Shown piece by piece: positions 16,223 through 23,485 of a stretch of DNA of 30,339 nucleotides; position 1 is the stretch's first letter, and every line of letters begins with the position of its first letter. The position numbers and the translations under genes were made by a program. Where the stretch lies: NCBI GenBank assembly GCA_964383325.1, contig CAYLGY010000026.1:1-30339 (forward strand), written 5' to 3'. Below the pieces are notes generated by a model that saw only the letters and a program-made list of their open reading frames with translations, was not told the DNA's origin and made no database searches. The stretch is from CAYLGY01 sp964383325. GTDB lineage: Bacteria; Pseudomonadota; Alphaproteobacteria; Rhizobiales; Rhizobiaceae.

Positions 16223-16642
16223 GTGAAATACTGGCTGTTCAAGTCGGAGCCGGACAATTGGTCGTGGGAGCAGCAGAAGGCGAAGGGTGCCGCCGGCGAG
16301 GAATGGGACGGGGTGCGCAACTACCAGGCGAGAAACAACATGCGCGCCATGCAGCTCGGTGACCTCGGCTTCTTCTACCACTCGAACAAGGGCAAGGAGA
16401 TTGTCGGCATCGTCGAGGTCTGCGCGCTCGCGCACCCGGATTCGACCACGGATGACCCACGCTGGGAATGTGTCGACATCCGTGCCGTCGCCGACATGCC
16501 GAGACCGGTCACGCTGGAAGAAATCAAGGCCAACGCCGCGCTTGCCGACATGGTTCTGGTGAACAATTCCCGCCTGTCGGTGCAGCCGGTGACCGCCGAG
16601 GAATGGGAGGAGATCTGCCGGATGGGCGGATATCGTAGCTGA
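16223..16642 (+). CDS. EVE domain protein (PUA-like fold)
   Basis: A 139-residue single-domain protein. It begins with the family signature KYWLFKSEPDNWSW, followed by WDGVRNYQARNNMRAM, GDLGFFYHSN and EIVGIVEV. EVE domains have a PUA-like fold with an aromatic pocket suited to modified bases, and the bacterial stand-alone forms (YcdX/thymocyte nuclear protein 1-like) are thought to bind modified nucleic acids; the ligand here is unknown. Two starts compete: an ATG at 16208 overlapping the gpsA stop as ATGA, and a GTG at 16223 with AAGGAG six bases upstream. The GTG gives the usual N-terminus (M-KYWLFKSEP), so I prefer it. The gene is last in the tsaD-gpsA run and converges on the L,D-transpeptidase gene with one base between stops. 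Confidence 0.88.
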   Translation: MKYWLFKSEPDNWSWEQQKAKGAAGEEWDGVRNYQARNNMRAMQLGDLGFFYHSNKGKEIVGIVEVCALAHPDSTTDDPRWECVDIRAVADMPRPVTLEEIKANAALADMVLVNNSRLSVQPVTAEEWEEICRMGGYRS

Positions 16643-16643
16643 C

Positions 16644-17195
16644 TCAGACCACGGTAATCCGCCTGCCGCGAGCCAGATGCGGCAGCAGCCTCGCCATGTC
16701 GCGCCGGGATAGCGCGATGCAGCCCTCGGTCGGCGCATATCCAGGCCGGGCCAGATGCAGGAAGATGGCGCTGCCGCGCCCCTGCCGCCGCTCGCGGATG
16801 TTCCAGTCGAGCACGATGCAGACATCGTACAGCCCGTCCTGCCGCCTCATTCTTTCATGACTCGCCCGGTATGGCAGACGGACCAGCCGGTTGTAGTTGC
16901 GGTTGCCCGGTGCATCGCACCACCCGTCCTTCACGCGGCTGGCGCGCATGCGCAGATTCGTGCTCCGTTTCCAACCCCGCCCACGATAGAATGCGTAAAG
17001 GACCTGCATGGCAGCTCTGGGCGTGCACCCGTCTCCCTCCCGCTTGAAGGCACTGATTCCCGAGCGGCCAAGCGCACACCGCATTGTAACCGGGCCGAGA
17101 CGCAAGATGCCCTGGCTAGGCTTGCCGGGCGCGGCCCGAACCGTCAGTGCCGGCGGTGCGGTCTTCTTTCTTCGCCGTTGCCTCATTGCGCTCAT
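16644..17195 (-). CDS. L,D-transpeptidase (YkuD) domain protein without signal peptide
   Basis: A 183-residue protein consisting almost only of a YkuD-type catalytic domain of the COG3786 kind. The active-site signature is H147 in IFLHLARPGY and T156-E-G-C159-I-A-L, equivalent to the HX(n)S/T-x-G-C motif in which the Cys attacks the peptide stem. This family makes 3-3 peptidoglycan cross-links or attaches proteins to the wall in the periplasm. The N-terminus is very basic (MSAMRQRRRKK) with no hydrophobic core, so no Sec signal peptide is seen. Export by another route, a missed upstream start, or a cytoplasmic role are all possible. AGGAAAG precedes the ATG. The gene is divergent from the response regulator. 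Confidence 0.82.
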   Translation of the reverse strand: MSAMRQRRRKKTAPPALTVRAAPGKPSQGILRLGPVTMRCALGRSGISAFKREGDGCTPRAAMQVLYAFYRGRGWKRSTNLRMRASRVKDGWCDAPGNRNYNRLVRLPYRASHERMRRQDGLYDVCIVLDWNIRERRQGRGSAIFLHLARPGYAPTEGCIALSRRDMARLLPHLARGRRITVV

Positions 17196-17315
17196 CTTTC
17201 CTGCATATTCGGAGAATCACCGGAACGCAGCCGACGCTGCGCGGCCGGTTGCAAGCATAATTCAACGGAAAGGCCAATCGGAAGCCCTGGGTCTCCTCTT
17301 GCAACGGATATGGGA

Positions 17316-17999
17316 ATGACTGCACGAACCATACTGATTGTCGATGACGACGAAGATCTTCGGGATGCGCTGGTGGAACAGCTCTCCCTTTCCGACGAAT
17401 TCCGCCTGATGCAGGAGGGCAGCGCCGGCAAGGGAATGCAGGCAGCGCTTGGCGGAACTGTCGACCTCCTCATCATGGATGTCGGCCTTCCCGACATGGA
17501 CGGCAGGGAAGCCGTGCGGCAATTGCGTGCCCGGAATTTCAAGGCGCCAATCATCATGCTGACCGGGCAGGATACGGATGCGGACACGATTCTCGGGCTG
17601 GAATCGGGGGCGAACGACTATGTGACCAAGCCTTTCCGCTTCGCCGTGCTGCTGGCGCGGATCCGCGCCCAGTTGCGACAATATGAGCAGAGCGAGGACG
17701 CAACCTTCACCGTCGGGCCATATACGTTCAAGCCGAGCCAGAAGCTGATGACGGACAAGGACGGCAACAAGCTGCGGCTGACGGAGAAGGAAGCGTCGAT
17801 CATCAAATATCTCTATCGCGCCCAGCAGAAGGTCGTCACCCGCGACGTTCTGCTGGAGGAAGTGTGGGGCTATAATTCAGGCGTAACCACCCATACGCTG
17901 GAGACCCACGTCTATCGACTGCGCCAGAAGATCGAACGCGATCCTTCCAATGCCGAATTACTTGTGACAGAAAGCGGAGGGTATAAGCTGGTGCCGTGA
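17316..17999 (+). CDS. OmpR-family response regulator (orphan)
   Basis: A two-domain DNA-binding response regulator of 227 residues. The receiver domain (about 1-120) has the acidic pair DDDE at 10-13, the phosphorylation site D55 in LLIMDVGLPDMDG, the conserved Thr in MLTGQD and the Lys in VTKPF. The C-terminal OmpR/PhoB winged helix (about 130-225) has LRLTEKEASIIKYL, VVTRDVLLEEVWGY and the recognition-helix region HTLETHVYRLRQKI. No histidine kinase is adjacent, so partner and targets are unknown. The ATG at 17316 is favoured over an in-frame ATG at 17310 by spacing to GGA, although the site is weak. A CATAAT hexamer (17256-17261) upstream could be a -10 but lacks a good -35. It begins a same-strand group with cNMP-binding, TerB and amidotransferase genes. 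Confidence 0.92.
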   Translation: MTARTILIVDDDEDLRDALVEQLSLSDEFRLMQEGSAGKGMQAALGGTVDLLIMDVGLPDMDGREAVRQLRARNFKAPIIMLTGQDTDADTILGLESGANDYVTKPFRFAVLLARIRAQLRQYEQSEDATFTVGPYTFKPSQKLMTDKDGNKLRLTEKEASIIKYLYRAQQKVVTRDVLLEEVWGYNSGVTTHTLETHVYRLRQKIERDPSNAELLVTESGGYKLVP

Positions 18000-18018
18000 C
18001 GCACCGGATTCGGGTGCG
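18000..18018 (+). other. Hairpin directly after the response regulator stop
   Basis: CGCACC (18000-18005) and GGTGCG (18013-18018) form a perfect 6-base-pair stem with a 7-base loop right after the stop codon. No T-tract follows, so it may stabilise or attenuate rather than terminate the message before the cNMP-binding gene. Confidence 0.35.
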
Positions 18019-18051
18019 CGGGAAAATCTGGCGTCAGGACATGAAACCGGC

Positions 18052-18516
18052 ATGGGACTGGAACATGACATCATCGTGCTCGGGCGGGTCAGCCTCTTCC
18101 GCGACCTGAACCGGGACCAGCTCCGCTTGCTGGCCTTTGGCGCCGAACACATGAATGTGCCGCGCGGCTCCGAACTCTACAAGGAGGACGACCCGGCGGA
18201 CTGCGCCTTCATCATCATCGATGGAGAGATCGAGCTGTTTCACCTTCGCAGCGGCGAACGGATCGCGGCCGGGCTCTCAGGCAAGGGAAGCATGCTCGGC
18301 GAACTTGCCCTGATCACGACGACCCGACGTCCGACCTGCGCTGTCGCCAGCAGCGACTGCCGGGTCATGCGCCTCAATCAGAAGCTGTTCCGGCGCCTTC
18401 TGGAAGAATATCCGGATACTGCAGTGCGCCTGCAGCGTGTCATTACCCAGCATCTGCGCGAATTGCTGGAGGGAGTCACCCGGCTCGAGCCCGCCTTTCG
18501 CGACAGCGGCGGCTAA
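18052..18516 (+). CDS. Stand-alone cyclic nucleotide-binding domain protein
   Basis: A 154-residue protein made of one cNMP-binding (Crp/cyclic nucleotide) domain. The beta-barrel runs from VSLFRDLNRDQLRLLAFG (about 13-30) through VPRGSELYKEDDPADCAFIIIDGEIEL to the phosphate-binding cassette GSMLGELALITTTRRPTCAVAS (about 79-100), which keeps the Gly-Glu pair and an Arg near the position that contacts the cyclic phosphate. A C-terminal helix follows (LFRRLLEEYPDTAVRLQRVITQHLREL). There is no helix-turn-helix, so it is not a Crp-type transcription factor by itself; it may sense a nucleotide and bind a partner protein. It lies 52 bases after the response regulator. The start is the first ATG in frame after that stop; the ribosome binding site is poor. 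Confidence 0.85.
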   Translation: MGLEHDIIVLGRVSLFRDLNRDQLRLLAFGAEHMNVPRGSELYKEDDPADCAFIIIDGEIELFHLRSGERIAAGLSGKGSMLGELALITTTRRPTCAVASSDCRVMRLNQKLFRRLLEEYPDTAVRLQRVITQHLRELLEGVTRLEPAFRDSGG

Positions 18517-18517
18517 A

Positions 18518-18540
18518 GCGTTTCATGTTTAACTGAAAGC
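18518..18540. repeat. Nested dyad before the TerB-like gene
   Basis: Arms TTTCA (18521-18525) and TGAAA (18534-18538) enclose an inner dyad GTT-T-AAC (18527-18533), offset by one base. It begins just after the cNMP gene stop and about 40 bases before the TerB start. It could be an operator or promoter element; no factor can be named. Confidence 0.35.
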
Positions 18541-18581
18541 AATGTTATGACGTGGATTTTTCGTACTCCGCTGGAGGGCGC

Positions 18582-19046
18582 ATGTGGAGCCGACTGAAGG
18601 AATTTCTCCTTACCCTGCCGGGTAGCGGGACCAGCGACACGGAGCCAGCCGGCGATGAGGTGCAGGTTGCCGCGGCCGCCCTGCTGTTTCACATCATCGA
18701 TGCTGACGGAATTCGCGGCGCGGACGAGCGTGCGCGGCTTGAGGAAGTGCTGGCCACCGAATTCGCGCTGGATGGCAAGGAACTGAAGCGCCTGCTGCAA
18801 GCGGGCGAGCGCGCCAATCGCGAGGCGGTCGATCTCTACGCCTTCACTTCGATTCTCCAGCGCCGGATGAGCCGGGAAGAGAGGCTGGCCTTTGTCCGCT
18901 TATTGTGGGAGATCGTATATGCAGACGGCGAACGCAATGAGCTTGAAGACAATCTGGTCTGGCGCATTGCGGAGCTGCTGCATGTCGAACGGGCAGACCG
19001 CGTGGCCCTACGCCAGGAAGTCGAGCAGGAGTCGAAATCAGATTGA
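18582..19046 (+). CDS. TerB-like (DjlA N-terminal-type) domain protein
   Basis: A 154-residue, mostly helical cytoplasmic protein of the TerB family. It shows the internal duplication typical of TerB: LLFHIIDADGIRGADERARLEEVL (about 42-65) and LLWEIVYADGERNELEDNLVWRIAELLHV (about 107-135). Each copy carries a D/ADG...E pattern like the acidic metal-binding sites described for TerB. These chromosomal single-domain forms are widespread and are not by themselves evidence of tellurite resistance, although they are often annotated that way. The ATG at 18582 has GGAGG about five bases upstream; a GTG at 18552 is in frame but unsupported. The stop overlaps the TTG start of the amidotransferase gene (TTGA), indicating coupling. 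Confidence 0.82.
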   Translation: MWSRLKEFLLTLPGSGTSDTEPAGDEVQVAAAALLFHIIDADGIRGADERARLEEVLATEFALDGKELKRLLQAGERANREAVDLYAFTSILQRRMSREERLAFVRLLWEIVYADGERNELEDNLVWRIAELLHVERADRVALRQEVEQESKSD

Positions 19047-19849
19047 ACATCCCGGTCATCTCCTCGCCTGACGGGATCGAAAGCCGGGCCCGAAGGCGGC
19101 ACAGGATCCTGGCCATTCTGCATCAGGAATTTTCCAGCACGGGCAGGGTCGGCCAGATTCTCGCGCAACATGGCTTCGAACTCGACTTGCGCCGGCCCGC
19201 GCTTGGCGACCAACTGCCGGAGACGCTCGCGGACCATGCGGGCGCCATCATTTTCGGCGGGCCAATGAGCGCAAACGACCCGGACGAATTCATCCGCCGC
19301 GAAACCGAGTGGATCGAAGTGCCGCTGCGGGAAGGCAAGCCATTCCTCGGAATCTGTCTTGGCGCGCAGATGCTGGTCAAGCATCTGGGCGGCATTGTCG
19401 AGAGCCATCCGCAGGGGCGGGTCGAGATCGGCTGGTATCCGATCGAGGCAACCGCAGTCGGCAGGCGACTGATGCAATGGCCGTCCATGGTGTACCAGTT
19501 TCATCGCGAGGGCTTTTCATTGCCGCGCGGCGCACGATTGCTGGCGAGCGGCTCGGACTATCCCAACCAGGCTTTTCGCTACGGGGAGAATGCGTGGGGA
19601 ATCCAGTTTCACGCCGAGCTGACACGGGCCATGCTGCATCGCTGGATTGTCCATGGCGCTGACCGCTTCTCCTCCCTGCCGGGCGCGCAGAAGGGCCGTG
19701 ACCATCTATATGGGCGGTTTGTCTGGGACCGCGAGCTCCGCGCCTGGCTTCAGCAGTTCCTCGCAATGGTCTTCCCGCGACCCGGCCTCATGCAGGCTGC
19801 GCAAGATGGGCGAATGCCCGAACGACTTGGCGATAGGCATCCCGCTTGA
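19043..19849 (+). CDS. Class I glutamine amidotransferase-like protein
   Basis: A 268-residue cytoplasmic protein with a class I (triad) glutamine amidotransferase domain. The catalytic Cys is C105 in GICLGAQM and the His-Glu pair is H190 and E192 in GIQFHAEL. GAIIFGGPMSANDPDEF (about 67-83) is the oxyanion region. The GuaA-like synthetase half is missing, so it is a free-standing GATase1 of the GMP-synthase-like group (COG0518); the acceptor is unknown. The start appears to be a TTG overlapping the TerB-like stop, with AGGAG about 11 bases upstream; I saw no ATG in frame before the first domain strand. The last 62 bases overlap the 3' end of rppH on the other strand, an uncommon tail-to-tail overlap. 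Confidence 0.85.
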   Translation: MNIPVISSPDGIESRARRRHRILAILHQEFSSTGRVGQILAQHGFELDLRRPALGDQLPETLADHAGAIIFGGPMSANDPDEFIRRETEWIEVPLREGKPFLGICLGAQMLVKHLGGIVESHPQGRVEIGWYPIEATAVGRRLMQWPSMVYQFHREGFSLPRGARLLASGSDYPNQAFRYGENAWGIQFHAELTRAMLHRWIVHGADRFSSLPGAQKGRDHLYGRFVWDRELRAWLQQFLAMVFPRPGLMQAAQDGRMPERLGDRHPA

Positions 19850-20312
19850 ACGGCACCACGATTTCGGGAAGGTCCTGCAAGGGCTGCCAGGCCCAGGAGT
19901 CGAATTCGGGCGAATGCCCATCCGGCGGCGGATCGATTGCGATCTCCGAATCTTCACCGGTAAAACGGAAGGCGAACCAGCGCTGGACCTGCCCGCGGTA
20001 GCGACCCCGCAAACCGACGCCGAGCAGATGATCCGGCAATTCGTAATAGATCAGCGACGGCGCCTCGGCGAGCAACGAGACTGAACGCATTCCGGTTTCT
20101 TCATAGAGCTCGCGCAAGGCGGCCGGAAGCGCTGCTTCGCCATCATCGATTCCGCCTTGCGGCATCTGCCAGAGCTGCGGCGTCCCGTCCGCTTCCGAAT
20201 TGCCGAAGGACAGACGCCGGCCCACCCAGACAAGGCCTTCGCGATTCAGCACCATCATGCCGACACATGGACGATAGGGCAGGCTCTCGCGAAGCGCGGA
20301 TGGATCCGTCAT
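19788..20312 (-). CDS. rppH: RNA pyrophosphohydrolase RppH (Nudix)
   Basis: A 174-residue Nudix hydrolase that removes pyrophosphate from the 5' end of primary transcripts and so opens them to RNase E decay. The N-terminal YRPCVGMMVLNREGLVWVGRR (13-33) is typical of RppH. The complete Nudix box covers G53 to M75 (GGIDDGEAALPAALRELYEETGM region, with E59, R67, E68, E71 and E72 in register). RWFAFRF and the C-terminal FDSWAWQPLQDLPEIVVPFKRDAYRQVV segment also match. It starts 18 bases after the ctpA stop and is the last gene of the leftward run, overlapping the amidotransferase gene tail to tail. An alternative label is dinucleoside polyphosphate hydrolase, the old name of the same family. Confidence 0.93.
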   Translation of the reverse strand: MTDPSALRESLPYRPCVGMMVLNREGLVWVGRRLSFGNSEADGTPQLWQMPQGGIDDGEAALPAALRELYEETGMRSVSLLAEAPSLIYYELPDHLLGVGLRGRYRGQVQRWFAFRFTGEDSEIAIDPPPDGHSPEFDSWAWQPLQDLPEIVVPFKRDAYRQVVRAFAHLAQPA

Positions 20313-20330
20313 GACACGCTGGGGCGGCTC

Positions 20331-21656
20331 TTACTGGTTGAAGACCGAACGGTTGGGATCGGGAGGAAAGGCCGCATGCTGGCGTTCTCCGCGTAGGAGC
20401 TCAAGCGCCGCAGCAAGCTGCAGGTCATCTTCCGGATCCGGGGGCACATAGGCCGACGATCCGGATCCTTCCTCGCTCTCCTCTTCACCGCGAATATGGC
20501 CCCGCAGCGCCGATTCGCCACGTGTCGTATCCAGTCCGGCGAGATCCTCCGGCAATGGCTGCTCCACGATGATGTCCGGCACGATCCCCTTGCCTTGAAT
20601 GGACTTCCCGGCAGGGGTGTAATAGAGCGCCGTCGTCAGCCGCAGGGCGCCGTTTTCCGCCAGCGGAATGATGGTCTGCACGGATCCCTTGCCGAATGAA
20701 CGCGAACCGACAATGGTCGCGCGCCGTTGATCCTGCAATGCCCCGGCCACGATTTCGGACGCACTTGCGGAACCGCCATTGATCAGCACGATCACCGGCT
20801 TGCCATCGACCAGATCTCCGGCCCTGGCATCGAAGCGCGTAATGTCGCTGGGCTCCCGACCGCGCGTGGAAACGATCTCGCCACTATCGAGGAACGTATC
20901 GGAAACGCTGATCGCCTGATCCAGCAGGCCGCCCGGATTCAGGCGCAGGTCGAGAATGTAGCCCTTCAGCTTCTCGGGCGGAACTTCCTTCTTGATCGCG
21001 GCGATCGCCGCTTCCAGATCGGACTGGGTCTTTTCCGTGAAGGAGGTGATCTTCATGTAACCGACATCCTCCTCGACCCGGTACTTCACCGCCTTCACTT
21101 TAATGATGTCGCGCACAATGGTGATCTCGATGGGCGCCGGCACATTCTCGCGCAGGATGGTGAGGACAATCGGTGTGTTCACCATGCCGCGCATGCGATC
21201 CACGGCATCGCTCAGAGTCATGCCGCGAACGTCCTCGCCATCGATCTTCGAAATCAGGTCGCCAGCCATCACGCCTGCCCGGGCCGCGGGTGTGTCGTCG
21301 ATCGGCGTGATGATGCGGACCAGTTCGTTTTCCATGGTCACTTCAATGCCGAGCCCGCCGAATTCGCCGCGGGTCTGCACACGCATGTCCTGCGCCGCCT
21401 CGGGATTGAGATAGGAGGAATGCGGATCGAGCGAGGTCAGCATGCCGTTGATTGCACTCTCGATCAGTTCGCGCTCGGACGGCGGCGTTACGTATTGCGC
21501 ACGCACCCGCTCGAAAATATCGCCGAAGATTGCAAGGTTCCTGTAGGTCTCGGAACCTGCGGCCACCGCGGTGGTTCCGGGCAGCAAGTGCACCGATCCC
21601 ATCGCCGAAGCTCCGATCACGGCGCCTGCCGCCAGCAGGGAGAGCTTACGAATCAT
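20331..21656 (-). CDS. ctpA: C-terminal processing peptidase, S41 family
   Basis: A periplasmic serine protease of 441 residues. A signal peptide or N-terminal anchor (about 1-33) is followed by helices (NLAIFGDIFERVRAQYV). A PDZ domain lies near residues 95-180 with GLGIEVTMENELVRIITPIDDTPAARAGVMAGD. The S41 catalytic core has the nucleophile S298 in GGSASASE and K323 and Q327 in FGKGSVQT; the 25 and 29 residue spacings match the Ser-Lys-Gln triad described for CtpB. The acidic C-terminal tail (GEEESEEGSGSS, then PPDPEDDLQLAAALELL) is usual in this class. The ATG at 21656 has GAAGG seven bases upstream; the reading frame extends further but overlaps envC. The start overlaps the envC stop by 11 bases. 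Confidence 0.93.
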   Translation of the reverse strand: MIRKLSLLAAGAVIGASAMGSVHLLPGTTAVAAGSETYRNLAIFGDIFERVRAQYVTPPSERELIESAINGMLTSLDPHSSYLNPEAAQDMRVQTRGEFGGLGIEVTMENELVRIITPIDDTPAARAGVMAGDLISKIDGEDVRGMTLSDAVDRMRGMVNTPIVLTILRENVPAPIEITIVRDIIKVKAVKYRVEEDVGYMKITSFTEKTQSDLEAAIAAIKKEVPPEKLKGYILDLRLNPGGLLDQAISVSDTFLDSGEIVSTRGREPSDITRFDARAGDLVDGKPVIVLINGGSASASEIVAGALQDQRRATIVGSRSFGKGSVQTIIPLAENGALRLTTALYYTPAGKSIQGKGIVPDIIVEQPLPEDLAGLDTTRGESALRGHIRGEEESEEGSGSSAYVPPDPEDDLQLAAALELLRGERQHAAFPPDPNRSVFNQ

Positions 21657-22947
21657 TGCCTGTCCTTCCAGGTTCGCGGTCAGCCCACCAGGGTGCCGGG
21701 TCGATAGGGTTTCCATCCTTGCGAAGCTCGATATAGAGTTTTGGGCCTGCATTTCCCGGCTCGGCCCCATCCGCACTCGCGAGCTGCACTTCCGCCATTG
21801 CGCCAACCGGTTCCCCGGCCAGCAGGGTCTGACCGAGTTGCACGTTGATTCGGTCAAGACCAGCCATCACCATATGATAACCGTCGCCAGCATCCAGGAT
21901 CAAGAGTTGCCCGTAGGAGCGGAACGGCCCGGAATACAGCACCGTCGCGTCGCAAGGCGTGGTGACGATAGCTCCGGATTGTGTTTGAACCGTGTCGCCG
22001 CTGCGCTTGCCGCCGAGCTGGTCTTCGCTGCCGAAACGGTACAGGAAGCGGCCAGAAGCCGGCAAGACCAGGCTGTTGCGCAATTCGCCGAAGGGCTTTG
22101 CGGCAGTCAGCCGGTTTGCGGGCGGCACGGGTAGGTCTTCGAGTTCCTCCTCGCGACGGCGCCGTTCTTCTTCCTCGCGACGCCGCTCCTCGATCCGGCG
22201 TTCGAGGGCCTGGATCAATTCTTCGAGATTGGAGGCCTGCGCGGCCAGGATTTCCGATTTCCGCTGCTCCTGCTCCAGCACCGCTTCCGACTCCTGCCGG
22301 AGCTTCTCCCGTTCTGCCAGCAGGCGCGTCAGACGGAGCTTCTCCTCTGCCTGCTCGGCGATCCGGATCGCCAGCCGGTCACGTTCGTCGCCGATCGAGG
22401 CAGCAATCCGCTTCAGCGCCGCAAGATCTTCCGCAAGCAATTCGGTCTCGCTGCGGATCTCCGGCACGACCGCTCCAAGTAGGATGGCGCTGCGCACAGC
22501 CGACAGCGCATCCTCCGGGCGCACCAGGATGGCGGGCGGTGGATTGAGCCCCATGCGTTGCAGGGCGGCGAGCACCTCCGCGAGCAGGCCACGCCTTGCC
22601 CGCAGCGACTGGCGCAGGGCCTCATCCCGCCCTCCAAGCTCATTGAGGCGCAATTCGATTTCCTCGATGTCCTCGGCGATCTTCTTCTCGGTCTTGGCCG
22701 CCTGGATCAGCGCTGCCGTCAGCGTGGCATTGTCCTTGCGCAAATTGGCGATCTCGGTTTCCAGCGCCCGGCTTCGCTCCGCGCTGACAGCAATCTGCTG
22801 CTTGAGCCGCTCGAACTCTTCCCGACTCTGGGCGCTGCGAAGCTCGATCTCCTCCACCGACTCGGCAAGGACCGACCCGCTTGCCAGTACCAGCGGCAGG
22901 ATGGTCAGGCAGATTCGCAGCAGCAGCGTCTTGAAACCGGTCTTCAA
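21646..22947 (-). CDS. EnvC-like murein hydrolase activator (degenerate LytM domain)
   Basis: A periplasmic protein of 433 residues. The signal peptide spans about 1-28 (LLLRICLTILPLVLASGSVLA). Long coiled coils cover about 30-130 and 180-270, including a run of Glu/Arg residues. The C-terminal M23/LytM domain covers about 300-420. The zinc ligands of active M23 peptidases are missing: the first His is replaced in LGGKRSGDT, HxH is lost in YHMVMAGLDR, and the last His is replaced in KLYIEL. This is the pattern of EnvC, which activates cell-division amidases rather than cutting peptidoglycan itself. The start is a TTG at 22947 with GGAG five bases upstream, directly before the signal peptide. 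It overlaps ctpA at its 3' end, an order common in Alphaproteobacteria. Confidence 0.88.
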   Translation of the reverse strand: MKTGFKTLLLRICLTILPLVLASGSVLAESVEEIELRSAQSREEFERLKQQIAVSAERSRALETEIANLRKDNATLTAALIQAAKTEKKIAEDIEEIELRLNELGGRDEALRQSLRARRGLLAEVLAALQRMGLNPPPAILVRPEDALSAVRSAILLGAVVPEIRSETELLAEDLAALKRIAASIGDERDRLAIRIAEQAEEKLRLTRLLAEREKLRQESEAVLEQEQRKSEILAAQASNLEELIQALERRIEERRREEEERRRREEELEDLPVPPANRLTAAKPFGELRNSLVLPASGRFLYRFGSEDQLGGKRSGDTVQTQSGAIVTTPCDATVLYSGPFRSYGQLLILDAGDGYHMVMAGLDRINVQLGQTLLAGEPVGAMAEVQLASADGAEPGNAGPKLYIELRKDGNPIDPAPWWADREPGRTGNDS

Positions 22948-22994
22948 TTGAACTCCGCTCCCCGCGCGGACGGGTGGACGCCCATTACGGCCAT

Positions 22995-23477
22995 TCAGTA
23001 ACGATGATATGGGTGGCCGGCAAGTATCGTCGCACTTCGATAGAGCTGCTCGGCGAGCAGGATCCGGCAGATCTGGTGCGGCCAGGTCATTCGGCCAAAG
23101 GAGATGACAAGGCCCGCGGCGCGAAGCAGATCCGGATCATGGCCATCGGGACCGCCGATTGCAAAGCGGCATTCCGCCAAACCCCGGTCTCGCCATTCGC
23201 CGATCCGCCCCGCCAGGTCAACCGAGTCGAGTTCCTTGCCGCGCGCATCGAGCACAGCCACCAGCCGCCCCTCCTCAACCCAGCGCAGCAATTGCGCCGA
23301 TTCCTCCGCACGCCGATCTTCGGGACTTGCCGCGCGACTCTCCCGGATTTCCGTGACGCCACCATAGAGCAGACCGCTCGCGCGGCAGGCTGCCTCGAAA
23401 CGCCCCAGATAGCGCTGGACGAGCTCACGCTCCGGGCCGGCCTTCATTCGGCCTACAGCAAAGATTCCGATCCGCAC
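22995..23477 (-). CDS. rlmH: 23S rRNA (pseudouridine-1915-N3)-methyltransferase RlmH
   Basis: A 160-residue SPOUT-class methyltransferase that modifies pseudouridine 1915 in helix 69 of 23S rRNA of the assembled 70S ribosome. The C-terminal trefoil knot is clear: FAIGGPDGHDP (about 105-115) binds S-adenosylmethionine, and SFGRMTWPHQICRILLAEQLYRS with the terminal AGHPYHRY completes the knot and the C-terminal His/Tyr signature. Length is normal (E. coli 155). The start is GTG at 23477 with AGGG six bases upstream. It lies 8 bases after rsfS, the usual pairing, so both ribosome-related proteins are made from one message. Confidence 0.95.
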   Translation of the reverse strand: MRIGIFAVGRMKAGPERELVQRYLGRFEAACRASGLLYGGVTEIRESRAASPEDRRAEESAQLLRWVEEGRLVAVLDARGKELDSVDLAGRIGEWRDRGLAECRFAIGGPDGHDPDLLRAAGLVISFGRMTWPHQICRILLAEQLYRSATILAGHPYHRY

Positions 23478-23485
23478 CGTTTGCC

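Noticed and set aside
18582..19046. Tellurite resistance system
   Set aside because: Only one TerB-like domain is present, with no TerC, TerD, TerZ or other partners nearby.
21657..21857. N-terminal extension of ctpA by 67 residues
   Set aside because: It lies within envC coding sequence, lacks a ribosome binding site, and would bury the signal peptide that begins at the ATG at 21656.
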